Shown here piece by piece: positions 7,466-16,221 of a DNA stretch of 35,817 nt (positions are counted from its first letter, which is position 1; each line of letters opens with the position of its first letter). A program made the translations under genes and the position numbers. The stretch lies in the NCBI GenBank assembly GCA_002292265.1, contig DBBQ01000023.1:6789-42605 (forward strand). Direction: 5' to 3'. The notes below the pieces were generated by a model. It had not been told where the DNA came from and did not search any database. It saw only the letters and a program-made list of their open reading frames with translations. The DNA is from Flavobacteriaceae bacterium UBA980. Its GTDB lineage: Bacteria; Bacteroidota; Bacteroidia; Flavobacteriales; Flavobacteriaceae.

Positions 7466-8005
7466 ATGCTTGTAAAACGATTTTTTATCCTCCTCTCTCT
7501 TGTGGTTTCTACTTCTTTTGGGCAAAACACCCAATGGAAAATTGACTCGGAAGCTTCTTCAATTCGCTACAAAGGAGACCACTTGCTTCACGCTTGGGAA
7601 GGGGTAAATGACAAAGTTTATGGACTAGCGGTTCATAGCAAGGAAGAAGGAATTGAAAAACTCGCTATTTTGGTTTATGTTCGAGATTTTGACAGTAAAA
7701 ATTCTGGGAGAGATGCTCACTCGCTCGAAGTTTTGGAAGCTTTACAGTTTCCAGAAGTTAAATTCTATTCGGAATCCATTGAAATAGAAGGCCAAAAACT
7801 TCGGATGAACGGGAGTTTTGATTTTCACGGAGCAAAAATCGATAAATCGATTCTAGCGGATTTGGAACAACAAGATTCCAAATGGAAAATTTCCGGGAGT
7901 TTTGAATTAACTCCTACCGATTTTAATATTGACTTGCCTTCCTTTTTGTCAATTAAAATGAAAGATTTACTGGAGTTTGAGTATCGCATTGTTTTAAAAA
8001 AATAA
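7466..8005 (+). CDS. YceI family periplasmic protein
   Basis: A 179-aa exported protein with a signal peptide cut near residue 20 (TSFGQ). The mature part follows the YceI lipocalin-like barrel: the opening WKIDSEASSIRYKGDHLLHAWEG, the central RDAHSLEVLEALQFPEV (typically R..H..lf....yP.i) and a C-terminal domain of alternating strands. YceI barrels bind long isoprenoid or fatty-acid chains, and some take part in isoprenoid quinone or stress responses. The ligand is not known here. It follows the b561-like gene with only two bases between, so the two are probably co-translated. Confidence 0.85.
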   Translation: MLVKRFFILLSLVVSTSFGQNTQWKIDSEASSIRYKGDHLLHAWEGVNDKVYGLAVHSKEEGIEKLAILVYVRDFDSKNSGRDAHSLEVLEALQFPEVKFYSESIEIEGQKLRMNGSFDFHGAKIDKSILADLEQQDSKWKISGSFELTPTDFNIDLPSFLSIKMKDLLEFEYRIVLKK

Positions 8006-8032
8006 ACCCGTACAATAAACCTTTACAATTTG

Positions 8033-8040
8033 TAAATTTG
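8033..8040 (+). promoter_or_regulatory. -7 promoter box for prfA
   Basis: TAAATTTG matches TAnnTTTG and ends only 7 nt before the prfA ATG, so a transcript from here would have a leader of a few bases at most. Confidence 0.5.
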
Positions 8041-8047
8041 TAGTTCT

Positions 8048-9124
8048 ATGTTAGAAAAATTACAAATCGTCCAGCAGCGTTTCGATGAGGTCTCCGACCT
8101 AATCATCCAGCCCGATATTATTTCTGATCAAAAAAGGTATGTCCAATTGAATAAAGAATACAAGGACTTGTCTTTGATGATGGAAAAAATCAAAGTTTAT
8201 AAAACATTGCATTCCAATTTAGAAGAGGCGGAAGCGCTTTTGAAAGAAGAAACGGATGCCGAAATGGTTGCCATGGCAAAGATGGAAGTAGAATCTGCCA
8301 AAGAACAACTCCCCAAATTGGAAGAGGAAATCAAGCTTTTATTGATTCCCAAAGATCCGGAAGATGCTAAAAATGTGGTTGTAGAAATCCGTGCAGGGAC
8401 AGGTGGAGATGAGGCCAGTATTTTTGCAGGTGATTTGTATCGGATGTACACTAAATTTTGTCAATCCAAAAATTGGTCTGTAAGTTTTGTAGATTCTAGC
8501 GAGGGTACAGCAGGAGGTTTTAAAGAGGTAATTTTTGAGGTCTCAGGTGAGGATGTGTATGGAATCTTAAAATACGAATCAGGAGTTCATCGGGTACAGC
8601 GTGTCCCTCAGACAGAAACGCAAGGACGGGTACACACTTCTGCCGCGACGGTTATGGTGTTGCCAGAGGCCGAAGAATTTGATGTGGAAATAGATATGAA
8701 CGAAGTGCGTATAGATTATTTCTGTTCTTCAGGACCTGGGGGACAATCCGTAAACACGACTTATTCCGCGGTACGCTTGACTCACGAACCAACGGGTATT
8801 GTGGCCCAATGTCAAGATCAAAAGTCGCAACATAAAAATAAAGACAAAGCCCTAAAAGTATTGCGTTCAAGGTTGTACGAGTTAGAACTTTCAAAAAAAT
8901 TAGCCTCTGACGCCGAAAAACGGAACTCGCTGGTTTCTTCGGGCGATCGTTCCGCAAAAATCCGAACCTATAACTATCCCCAGGGAAGAGTTACCGATCA
9001 CCGTATTGGAATTACCCTTTATGATCTCACCAATTTCATTAATGGGGACATTCAAAAAATTATCGATGAGTTGCAGTTGTATCAAAACACAGAAAAGCTA
9101 AAAGAAGCGGGTGAAGTATTATGA
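8048..9124 (+). CDS. prfA: Peptide chain release factor 1
   Basis: It recognises UAA and UAG in the ribosomal A site and triggers release of the finished protein. The 358-aa sequence has the RF1-type recognition motif PQT at 187-189 (PxT class; RF2 would have SPF) in the block [18 protein letters not shown], and the catalytic GGQ at 231-233. The N-terminal coiled region spans about 1-110. The stop codon overlaps the pyrF start (ATGA at 9121-9124), indicating coupled translation. No frameshift is present, as expected for RF1. Confidence 0.97.
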   Translation: MLEKLQIVQQRFDEVSDLIIQPDIISDQKRYVQLNKEYKDLSLMMEKIKVYKTLHSNLEEAEALLKEETDAEMVAMAKMEVESAKEQLPKLEEEIKLLLIPKDPEDAKNVVVEIRAGTGGDEASIFAGDLYRMYTKFCQSKNWSVSFVDSSEGTAGGFKEVIFEVSGEDVYGILKYESGVHRVQRVPQTETQGRVHTSAATVMVLPEAEEFDVEIDMNEVRIDYFCSSGPGGQSVNTTYSAVRLTHEPTGIVAQCQDQKSQHKNKDKALKVLRSRLYELELSKKLASDAEKRNSLVSSGDRSAKIRTYNYPQGRVTDHRIGITLYDLTNFINGDIQKIIDELQLYQNTEKLKEAGEVL

Positions 9125-9948
9125 CGCAACAGATTCTTTTTCAGCAAATTAAATCCAAAGCTTCTTTTTTATGTGTAGGCTTGGATATCGATTTGGAAAA
9201 GATCCCTCCACATTTGCTCAAGGAGGAAGATCCCATTTTTAGTTTTGCTAAAGCGATTATTGATGCTACACATTCCTTCGCAGTAGCCTATAAGCCCAAC
9301 TTGGCTTTTTTTGAAGCTTATGGACTGCAAGGTTGGCAGGCCTTCAAAAAAGTAATCGACTATTTAAACACCCATTATCCCGATCATTTTACGATCGCTG
9401 ACGCAAAACGTGGAGATATTGGAAATACCGCAGGGCGCTATGCAAAAGCCTTTTTTGAAACTTATGGTGTGGATGCGGTGACCGTTGCGCCCTATATGGG
9501 TCGAGACGCTGTAGAGCCCTTTCTCACTTTTGAGGGGAAACATGCCATTTTGCTCGCTTTGACTTCCAATCCAGGAGCTGCTGACTTTCAATATACCAAA
9601 GAAGAAAACCATTTGTTATTTGAAAAAGTTTTAAAAACCAGTTTGGAATGGGAAAATACTGATCGGCTGATGTATGTGGTTGGGGCTACAAAGGCGGAGG
9701 CATTACACGCCATCCGAAAAATTATACCTGATTCCTTTTTGTTGGTGCCGGGGGTAGGAGCCCAAGGAGGAAGCCTTGCAGAAGTAGCTCAAAACGGAAT
9801 GAATTCCCAATGTGGCTTGTTGGTGAATTCCTCCAGGGGGATTCTCTATGCCTCCCAAGGAGATGATTTTGCAGCAGCAGCAGCAGCGGAAGCTAGAAAA
9901 ATGCAAACCCAAATGGCAGCTCATCTAAACTCAGCTGGACTTATTTGA
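9121..9948 (+). CDS. pyrF: Orotidine 5'-phosphate decarboxylase
   Basis: The last step of UMP synthesis: it removes CO2 from OMP. The 275-aa length and the catalytic motif [10 protein letters not shown] (D94, K96, D99) place it in the longer OMPDC class 2 found in Bacteroidota and mycobacteria. LCVGLDID (18-24) and VPGVGAQGG line the TIM-barrel active site. A run of alanines encoded by GCAGCAGCAGCAGC (near residue 250) is a short trinucleotide repeat. It overlaps prfA by four bases, and its TGA stop overlaps the start of the hydrolase gene, giving a tightly packed operon. Confidence 0.95.
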   Translation: MTQQILFQQIKSKASFLCVGLDIDLEKIPPHLLKEEDPIFSFAKAIIDATHSFAVAYKPNLAFFEAYGLQGWQAFKKVIDYLNTHYPDHFTIADAKRGDIGNTAGRYAKAFFETYGVDAVTVAPYMGRDAVEPFLTFEGKHAILLALTSNPGAADFQYTKEENHLLFEKVLKTSLEWENTDRLMYVVGATKAEALHAIRKIIPDSFLLVPGVGAQGGSLAEVAQNGMNSQCGLLVNSSRGILYASQGDDFAAAAAAEARKMQTQMAAHLNSAGLI

Positions 9949-10721
9949 TGCTTCACCATACTCTATATCCAGCGACGAACAATTCTAAAAAATGGATCAC
10001 TTTCATTCATGGTGCAGGGGGGAGTTCCTCTATTTGGTTTAATCAGGTTCGGTTTTTTAAAAGTTATTTTAATGTGCTGCTTATCGACCTAAGAGGACAC
10101 GGCAAGTCTGCTGCTTCTCCAGAAGGGACTCAATATACCTTTGACAAGATTATCGAAGATTTAATTGAAGTTTTGGATCACAATAAAATAAATAAATCCC
10201 ATTTTGTGGGTATTTCCTTGGGCAGTATTCTGATTCAGAAAATGCTTTTTAAATATCAAAGTAGAGTTGAAAAAATAGGCCTAGGCGGTGCTATTTTAAA
10301 TTTAAACTTCCAATCTCGAGTACTGATGTTTTTTGGAAATTTAACCCAAAGTATTTTGCCTTTCATTTGGATTTACACCTTTTTTGCTTACGTCATTATG
10401 CCGTATAGAAATCACAGAAAATCGCGCGCATTATTTATTCGTGAAGCAAAAAAATTATCCCAAAACGAGTTTAAAAGATGGTATAAATTGACTAAAAAAA
10501 TTCTTCCCTTGCTTGAAAAGATTAGGTCTTATAAACTAAAAACTCCCGTCTTGTATATTATGGGAAAGGAAGATTATATGTTTCTTCCTTTTGTGAAAGA
10601 GATTGTACAAGCACACGAGTCCTCTTCCCTAATCACCTTGTCGGACTCTGGGCATGTTGTCAATATCGACCAACCGGAGCAGTTTAATAACAACTTGCTC
10701 ACTTTTCTCTTAAAAGACTAA
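9948..10721 (+). CDS. Alpha/beta hydrolase
   Basis: A 257-aa cytoplasmic hydrolase. It has the oxyanion-hole HGAGGSS near residue 20, the nucleophile elbow GISLGS, the acid in GKEDYMF, and the catalytic His in DSGHVVNIDQPEQF. A hydrophobic stretch (about residues 123-150) in the cap region is unusual and might touch the membrane. The substrate is unknown. The ATG at 9948 shares its A with the pyrF stop, so I prefer it over the TTG one codon earlier. The gene ends in a 4-bp overlap with purU on the other strand. Confidence 0.85.
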   Translation: MLHHTLYPATNNSKKWITFIHGAGGSSSIWFNQVRFFKSYFNVLLIDLRGHGKSAASPEGTQYTFDKIIEDLIEVLDHNKINKSHFVGISLGSILIQKMLFKYQSRVEKIGLGGAILNLNFQSRVLMFFGNLTQSILPFIWIYTFFAYVIMPYRNHRKSRALFIREAKKLSQNEFKRWYKLTKKILPLLEKIRSYKLKTPVLYIMGKEDYMFLPFVKEIVQAHESSSLITLSDSGHVVNIDQPEQFNNNLLTFLLKD

Positions 10722-11572
10722 TTAAAAACCACGGTTTTGTTGTGATAGACCATGATCTTTCGATCGCAGTGATGTTTTAATGCACGCAGCAGTACAATGC
10801 GTTCCAAATCCTGTCCTTTTTCAATAAAGTCACGAACCTCGTGTTCATGCGATACACGGACAATATCCTGTTCGATGATGGGACCGGCGTCAAGATCTTC
10901 AGTCACATAATGGCTCGTCGCACCGATGATTTTTACACCGCGCTCAAAAGCCGAATGATAGGGCTTTGCACCAGGAAAGGCAGGCAAAAAAGAGTGGTGA
11001 ATATTGATGATTTGATTTGGGAAGGCGTCAACCAGTCGGTGGGAAACAATTTGCATATAACGTGCCAAAACAATCGAATCTATTTCATGCTTTTTCAATA
11101 ATTCCAACTGCTGTGTTTCAGCTTCTGGCTTCGTTTCTTTAGTGACGGGGACATGGTAAAAGGGAATTTGAAATTGTTTTGCAACCGATTCCAAATCCCT
11201 GTGGTTACTTAAGATAAATGGAATGTTACAGGCTAATTTTCTTGAGCGCTGTTGGGTTAAAATATCATATAAACAGTGATCGTATTTGGAAACAAAAACT
11301 GCAACATTGGGAATTTTATCTTCTAAAAAGAAGGAACAACGCAAGGCGTAACGGGAACCGATATCCCGATCGAAATTCGTTTGAAAGTCTTCATAGGTGG
11401 TCTTTTGAAAAAGACTTTCAATGACCACTCGCATAAAAAAACTTTTATGTACTCGATCTACATATTGGTCGATGTAGATTATGTTTCCATTCGATTGATG
11501 AATAAATTGGGTAACGTCCGCAATGATTCCTTTTTGATCAGGGCAATGCATCAATAAGGTTAGTTTTTTCAA
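10718..11572 (-). CDS. purU: Formyltetrahydrofolate deformylase
   Basis: It hydrolyses 10-formyl-THF to formate and THF, supplying formate for PurT and balancing one-carbon pools. The N-terminal ACT domain (about 1-85, starting LTLLMHCPDQKGIIADVTQF) precedes a formyltransferase-fold domain. The catalytic block is INIHHSFLPAFPGAKPYH, followed by GATSHYVTEDLDAGPIIEQ; the His and Asp are in place. The length of 284 aa is typical. It lies six bases after the amidohydrolase on the same strand and overlaps the convergent hydrolase by four. Confidence 0.95.
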   Translation of the reverse strand: MKKLTLLMHCPDQKGIIADVTQFIHQSNGNIIYIDQYVDRVHKSFFMRVVIESLFQKTTYEDFQTNFDRDIGSRYALRCSFFLEDKIPNVAVFVSKYDHCLYDILTQQRSRKLACNIPFILSNHRDLESVAKQFQIPFYHVPVTKETKPEAETQQLELLKKHEIDSIVLARYMQIVSHRLVDAFPNQIINIHHSFLPAFPGAKPYHSAFERGVKIIGATSHYVTEDLDAGPIIEQDIVRVSHEHEVRDFIEKGQDLERIVLLRALKHHCDRKIMVYHNKTVVFN

Positions 11573-11578
11573 AAGATT

Positions 11579-13138
11579 TTAATTTCCAGGTTGTTTTATT
11601 TGAAATGCTTCATTCTCTTTGGCTTGGTCTACCATTTCTTTGACTTCGGAGAGTAGTTTTTTTGCATCGTAAACGACACCTTGACGAATGGTGTGTTTAA
11701 CACCACCCACCCGAACAACTTCGTTGTTTTCAGTCAATCGGATAGCTCCTGTACCATAAAGTACTTTTAAATTTTCCAATGGGTTTTCTTCTATTATTAC
11801 AAAATCTGCACTTTTACCAATTTCTACGGAACCAGTTTGATCGTCTATTCCCAGTGCTTCGGCACCATTTAAGGTTGCCGCGCGGATAACTTCAAGTGGG
11901 TGGAAACCTGCTTCTCTCAGCATTTCCATTTCGCGGATATAAGCAAAGCCGTACAATTGAAAAATAAATCCAGAGTCGGAGCCTGTGGTCACGCGTCCTC
12001 CACGATTTTTATATTCATTGACAAAGGTCATCCAAAGCTTGTAATTTTCTTTCCAAGCCACTTCCTCTTCGGTGCCCCAAAAATGCCAGTAAGAGCCATG
12101 AGAAATTTTACTGGGTTGGTAAAAGCGCCATAAGGAGGGGAGGGTATAGTCTTCGTGCCATTCGGCTCTTCGAGCACGATGCAAGTCTCTGCTGGCTTCG
12201 TAAATATTAAAAGTGGGAACAAGGGTGAAGTCCAGATCGATCAATTCGTTCATCACTTTATTCCAGTGGTCTGAATAGGGAGCGGCTGCCTGTTTCCACA
12301 ATTTGCCGGCTTCTCCAAAACGGTGTTGTTCGTTTTGGTAGTTGTAGTCCAGGGGATAGTCTTGTACGGTACGATCTTCGAATAATGCTTCTGGCAGTCC
12401 GTACCAATGTTCCATGGTGGTGAGTCCTGCTCGTGCAGAATGTAAGACATTCCATCGGGCCACGCTCATCTGGGCGTGATGGCATGCAGAGCGCAACCCC
12501 AGTTTTTTATTTTCATCCAGTGCCGCTTTCATTATTTCGGGTTCTGCTCCAAAAAATTTGATACCATCAGCACCATTTTTGGCATTTTGTTGTACCCATT
12601 CTCGTGCTTGTTCTGGGGTTGTGATGGGTTTTTTACTTCCTTGCCCAAAACCTGTGTAGGCTAGCACTCGGGGAGCTATAATTTCATTATTTGCACTTCG
12701 CTTTTTAAGATCTGTGGCGTATGCTATACCTCGTCCGCTGGGTTCACGAACTGTGGTCACCCCGTGGGCTAACCAAAGCCGAAACACATAGTCCCAATCC
12801 GCTCCTTGGCCTTCTCCTCCGATATGTCCGTGCATATCTACAAAGCCAGGCAATACGAACATTCCTTTGGCGTCTAGCTCTTTTCCTCCCTTTTTTAGTT
12901 GGGGTCTTTTGGTTTCGTCGATAGCCACCCCTGGATATCCCACGATATCGATGGCGGTAATTTTATCGTTTTCAACGCTGATATCCACAGGTCCAATAGG
13001 TGGAGCACCATTACCGTTGATCAAAGTTGCTCCCCGGATAATCAATTGATTAAAAGGCCCTTCGGCTGTGGGAGTCGTAATTTGAGAAAAAGTAGCTGTA
13101 AAAAAAAGTAGAGTTATAAATGTAGTTATCGTGCGCAT
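11579..13138 (-). CDS. Secreted amidohydrolase (imidazolonepropionase-like)
   Basis: A 519-aa exported metal-dependent hydrolase with a signal peptide cut near residue 19 (TATFSQ). The amidohydrolase core is clear: metal ligands in FVDMHGHIG (H103, H105), a Lys in DGIKFFGAE, His residues in SACHHAQMS and TTMEHWYG, and the metal-binding Asp in TTGSDSGF. The C-terminal IGKSADFVIIEENPLENL strand returns to the beta-sandwich found in this family. Related secreted Bacteroidota enzymes are often annotated as dipeptidases or imidazolonepropionase-like, but the true substrate is unknown. It is the first gene of a two-gene unit with purU. Confidence 0.88.
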   Translation of the reverse strand: MRTITTFITLLFFTATFSQITTPTAEGPFNQLIIRGATLINGNGAPPIGPVDISVENDKITAIDIVGYPGVAIDETKRPQLKKGGKELDAKGMFVLPGFVDMHGHIGGEGQGADWDYVFRLWLAHGVTTVREPSGRGIAYATDLKKRSANNEIIAPRVLAYTGFGQGSKKPITTPEQAREWVQQNAKNGADGIKFFGAEPEIMKAALDENKKLGLRSACHHAQMSVARWNVLHSARAGLTTMEHWYGLPEALFEDRTVQDYPLDYNYQNEQHRFGEAGKLWKQAAAPYSDHWNKVMNELIDLDFTLVPTFNIYEASRDLHRARRAEWHEDYTLPSLWRFYQPSKISHGSYWHFWGTEEEVAWKENYKLWMTFVNEYKNRGGRVTTGSDSGFIFQLYGFAYIREMEMLREAGFHPLEVIRAATLNGAEALGIDDQTGSVEIGKSADFVIIEENPLENLKVLYGTGAIRLTENNEVVRVGGVKHTIRQGVVYDAKKLLSEVKEMVDQAKENEAFQIKQPGN

Positions 13139-13157
13139 ATTTGTTTTTTTCGAAGAT

Positions 13158-13189
13158 AATAAAAAAACCTCCTGTTAACACAGGAGGTT
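13158..13189 (-). terminator. Terminator of the amt operon
   Basis: AACCTCCTGT (13166-13175) and ACAGGAGGTT (13180-13189) form a 10-bp stem with a 4-nt loop. On the minus strand it is followed by a T-run. It closes the barrel-amt-PII-amt operon. Confidence 0.9.
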
Positions 13190-13231
13190 GATGTCTAGTA
13201 GGAAGTAAATCCTATTTTATACTTCGCTTGT

Positions 13232-14473
13232 TTAATGTTGGTTTAGACGAAAGTCGGCGTAGGCGTCCATACCGTGCTCCGCCAAATCGAGACCCTTGAG
13301 TTCTTCTTCTTTATCCACTCGAAGCCCAATCGTTTTTTTGATAACAAATAAGATGATAAAAGCAGTAGTCACCGAAAAAGCACCTACGATACCTACACCA
13401 ATAAGTTGTATTAAAAATTGATCAAAACCTGCTAAAGCGCCAAAAATTCCGACAGCCAAGGTGCCCCAAATTCCACAAATTAAGTGAACGGCAATAGCTC
13501 CTACGGGATCATCCAGCTTCAGTCTATCGATTAACGCAATTCCAAATACGATAATAATTCCAGCAATGATTCCAATATAAATGGCGTCCATGGGACTCAT
13601 TTGATCTGCGCCAGCTGTTATTCCAACAAGTCCTCCTAGGACGCCATTCATGAACATTGTAAGATCATAATTCTTATATAAAATATTAGATACAATACTT
13701 GACGAAACCCCTCCAGTAGCTGCCGCCAGACAGGTTGTTACTAAAGTTAAAGAAGTTAATTCAGGATCGGCCGATAAAACAGAACCTCCGTTAAATCCAA
13801 ACCACCCTAGCCAAAGAATTAATACCCCTGCAGCAGCAAGCGGTATGTTGTGTCCTGGAATCGCTTTGGGTTTTCCATCCGTTCCGAATTTTCCGATACG
13901 TGCTCCTAATAGATAAACCGCGATAAGGGCACCCCATCCACCCAAAGAGTGAACAAGAGTAGAACCAGCAAAGTCATAAAAACCCCACTGATCTAAAAAA
14001 CCACCACCCCATTTCCATGATCCAATGATTGGATATACCAAGCCCACATAAAAAACTGAAAATAACATAAAACTGTTCAGCTTAATTCGTTCAGCAACGG
14101 CCCCAGATACAATCGTAGCCGCTGTTGCTGCAAACATACCTTGAAAAAGGAAGTCGGTCCACCAGGTGTATCCACCACTGGCATATTCGGGAGTCATGCC
14201 TCCTTCGGGTGCCGCGATTCCAAATCCAGCAAATTTAAAAAACCCTGCGGCTCCTTCCTCAAAACCAGGATACATCAGATTGAACCCTCCTAATGCATAA
14301 AGTAAAAGTCCAATAGTTATTACAAAGAAATTTTTAAATAAAATGTTTACCGTATTTTTTTGACGTGTCAATCCGATTTCCAAAAATGAAAACCCTAGGT
14401 GCATAAAGAATACGAGTGCGGTACAGATCATCATCCATACATTATTGGCAGTAAAAAGTGCAGTACTTTCCAT
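13232..14473 (-). CDS. amt: Ammonium transporter (second Amt of the operon)
   Basis: An 11-helix inner-membrane ammonium channel of 413 aa. Twin pore histidines are visible: the first in FAGSTLVHSLGGWGAL, the second in IAVHLICGIWGTLAVG. The phenylalanine gate region LFQGMFAATAATIVSGA and the LGWFGFNGGS motif are also present. The cytoplasmic tail is short and ends GLDLAEHGMDAYADF, a pattern shared with the other Amt here. It lies 23 bp after the PII gene, which suggests that PII closes this channel when nitrogen is plentiful. It is the last gene before a strong terminator. Confidence 0.95.
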   Translation of the reverse strand: MESTALFTANNVWMMICTALVFFMHLGFSFLEIGLTRQKNTVNILFKNFFVITIGLLLYALGGFNLMYPGFEEGAAGFFKFAGFGIAAPEGGMTPEYASGGYTWWTDFLFQGMFAATAATIVSGAVAERIKLNSFMLFSVFYVGLVYPIIGSWKWGGGFLDQWGFYDFAGSTLVHSLGGWGALIAVYLLGARIGKFGTDGKPKAIPGHNIPLAAAGVLILWLGWFGFNGGSVLSADPELTSLTLVTTCLAAATGGVSSSIVSNILYKNYDLTMFMNGVLGGLVGITAGADQMSPMDAIYIGIIAGIIIVFGIALIDRLKLDDPVGAIAVHLICGIWGTLAVGIFGALAGFDQFLIQLIGVGIVGAFSVTTAFIILFVIKKTIGLRVDKEEELKGLDLAEHGMDAYADFRLNQH

Positions 14474-14496
14474 AAATATAGTTTGTGAGTTTGAGT

Positions 14497-14835
14497 TTAG
14501 TTAAGTGACTTGCCGCCTTTTTCACCTGTTCGAATTCGATAGGTTTCTTCGACAGGCGTGATGAATATTTTTCCATCTCCAACTTTATCTGTCGCAGCGG
14601 ACTTTAAGATGGCGTCAATTGTGGGTTGTACAAAATCATCGTTTACTACAATGGATAAGTAGCGTCTTTGGATCTCGGAAGTGCTGTAGCTGATACCTCG
14701 ATATACGTGTCCTTCTTTTTCATTACCAACCCCAGTAACATCCCAGTAGCTGAAAAAGTTTACTTCAACATTGTGTAATGCATTTTTTACATCGTCAAAT
14801 TTTGACTTTCTAATAATTGCTTCTATTTTTTTCAT
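14497..14835 (-). CDS. P-II family nitrogen regulator (GlnK-like)
   Basis: A 112-aa trimeric signal protein that binds ATP/ADP and usually 2-oxoglutarate, and plugs Amt channels. The core is recognisable: MKKIEAIIRKSKFDDVKNAL at the start, T-loop GHVYRGISYSTSE with a Tyr aligning to Tyr51, and the B-loop DKVGDGKIFITPVEETYRIRTGE. It differs from the E. coli type. The GFGRQ stretch reads GVGNE, so Gln39 is not conserved, and the LPKVK stretch carrying Lys58 is replaced by EIQRRYL. Those residues contact 2-oxoglutarate in classic PII proteins, so sensing may differ. Its place between two amt genes supports a GlnK role. Confidence 0.93.
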   Translation of the reverse strand: MKKIEAIIRKSKFDDVKNALHNVEVNFFSYWDVTGVGNEKEGHVYRGISYSTSEIQRRYLSIVVNDDFVQPTIDAILKSAATDKVGDGKIFITPVEETYRIRTGEKGGKSLN

Positions 14836-14881
14836 ATTTAGGTTTTAAAAAGCAAATAAACAAAAATGTTTATTCACTACT

Positions 14882-14915
14882 AAAAAGGCTCCCCAATTAT
14901 TTTAGGAGAGCCTTT
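14882..14915 (-). terminator. Intra-operon terminator or attenuator
   Basis: AAAGGCTC (14884-14891) and GAGCCTTT (14908-14915) pair across a 16-nt loop. On the minus strand the stem runs into TTTTTA. It lies between the first amt gene and PII, so it could limit read-through or act as a processing site within the operon. A weak promoter-like CATTTTTG follows at about 14853-14860 (minus). Confidence 0.6.
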
Positions 14916-14938
14916 AATTTTGAAACTAAATTGATTTA

Positions 14939-16204
14939 CTATTCTCTTTTTCTTTTTCCTGCGTATGCGATTGCGTCATGCTCAGAAAGATCCAAGCCTT
15001 CAAGTTCTTCTTGTTCGGTAACACGAAGTCCCATTGTGTATTTCAAAGCTGAAAACACAATGAAAGCGGTCACTATAGCCCAAACCATGTAAGCGAGAGC
15101 TCCAATAAGTTGTGAAACAAATTGGGCACTGCCGCCACCGTTGAATAGTCCAATACCTGTATCACCGTCTACACCCCAGAGTCCAATGACAATTGTCCCC
15201 CAAAATCCAGCAACACCATGAACAGAAACAGCACCAATAGCATCGTCAATTTTCAATTTCTTTTCGATAAGTTCTATTGAAAAAACTACAATTATACCGC
15301 CTATAATACCTGCCATCAAAGCGCCACCAGGAGTCATGTTTCCACATCCAGCAGTAATACTGACAAGTCCTGCTAGGGCTCCGTTTAAAGTATGTGCAAT
15401 GTTAGGTTTTCCTAAATAAATCCATGTAGTGAATAAAGCTCCTAAAGCTCCTGCAGCTGCAGCCAGGTTGGTTACAAGAACCACAGTAGACGCACCTACA
15501 GCGTCATCTCCACCCCAAGCTAACTGTGAACCTCCGTTAAATCCAAACCATCCTAACCAAAGAATGAAAACTCCGAGCGTTGCTAATATCTGGTTATGGC
15601 CTGCAATAGGGAAAACTTTTCCATCAACGAACTTCCCTGTTCTAGGACCTACCATATAAGCAGCAACAAGAGCGGCGAAGCCTCCTACACCGTGAACGAT
15701 TGAAGAACCTGCAAAATCGATAAATCCTAGTTCAGTAAGCCAGCCTGATCCTTGCCATTGCCATCCACCAGAAATAGGATAAATGATTGCAGTCATAATT
15801 AATGTAAAAACTACATACGTTTCAAATTTTGTTCTACCAGCGATGGCTCCAGACACAATCGTTGCGGCTGTAGCAGCAAACATTGTTTGGAAGAAAAGGT
15901 CTGCACCTTCACCTTGAAATAGCCCACTCCAGAAAAACCATCCATTAGAGGTGTCTCCATACATCAATGAATATCCAACGAGCCAGTAAGTAATTGAACC
16001 TACACTGATGTCAAGTAAGTTTTTCATTGCAATGTTCACAGCGTTTTTTGACTGAGTCATACCCGCTTCTACCATTGTAAACCCAGCTTGCATAAAGAAA
16101 ACAAGGATTCCAGATAAAAGCATCCAAAGCATGCCCATATCTCCCTCTACAGCAGCTGTGTCCTGTATTATTAGGGGTAAATTAATAAGTGAAAAATTGA
16201 TCAT
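14939..16204 (-). CDS. amt: Ammonium transporter (first Amt of the operon)
   Basis: A 421-aa ammonium channel. It has pore histidines in FAGSSIVHGVGGFAAL and GAVSVHGVAGFWGTIV, gate region FFQTMFAATAATIVSGAIAG and LGWFGFNGGSQLAWGG. The N-terminus (NLPLIIQDTAAVEGD) carries a short periplasmic leader before helix 1. The tail ends GLDLSEHDAIAYAGKRKRE, parallel to the second Amt. The two are clearly paralogous but diverged, so this is an old duplication. It is preceded by the outer-membrane barrel gene (17 bp) and followed by a hairpin and the PII gene. Confidence 0.95.
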   Translation of the reverse strand: MINFSLINLPLIIQDTAAVEGDMGMLWMLLSGILVFFMQAGFTMVEAGMTQSKNAVNIAMKNLLDISVGSITYWLVGYSLMYGDTSNGWFFWSGLFQGEGADLFFQTMFAATAATIVSGAIAGRTKFETYVVFTLIMTAIIYPISGGWQWQGSGWLTELGFIDFAGSSIVHGVGGFAALVAAYMVGPRTGKFVDGKVFPIAGHNQILATLGVFILWLGWFGFNGGSQLAWGGDDAVGASTVVLVTNLAAAAGALGALFTTWIYLGKPNIAHTLNGALAGLVSITAGCGNMTPGGALMAGIIGGIIVVFSIELIEKKLKIDDAIGAVSVHGVAGFWGTIVIGLWGVDGDTGIGLFNGGGSAQFVSQLIGALAYMVWAIVTAFIVFSALKYTMGLRVTEQEELEGLDLSEHDAIAYAGKRKRE

Positions 16205-16221
16205 AATACGTTATTATATAA

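Noticed and set aside
9870..9900. GCAGCAGCAGCAGC run in pyrF as a phase-variable repeat
   Set aside because: Trinucleotide units in frame only change alanine number, and the run is short; no switching expected.
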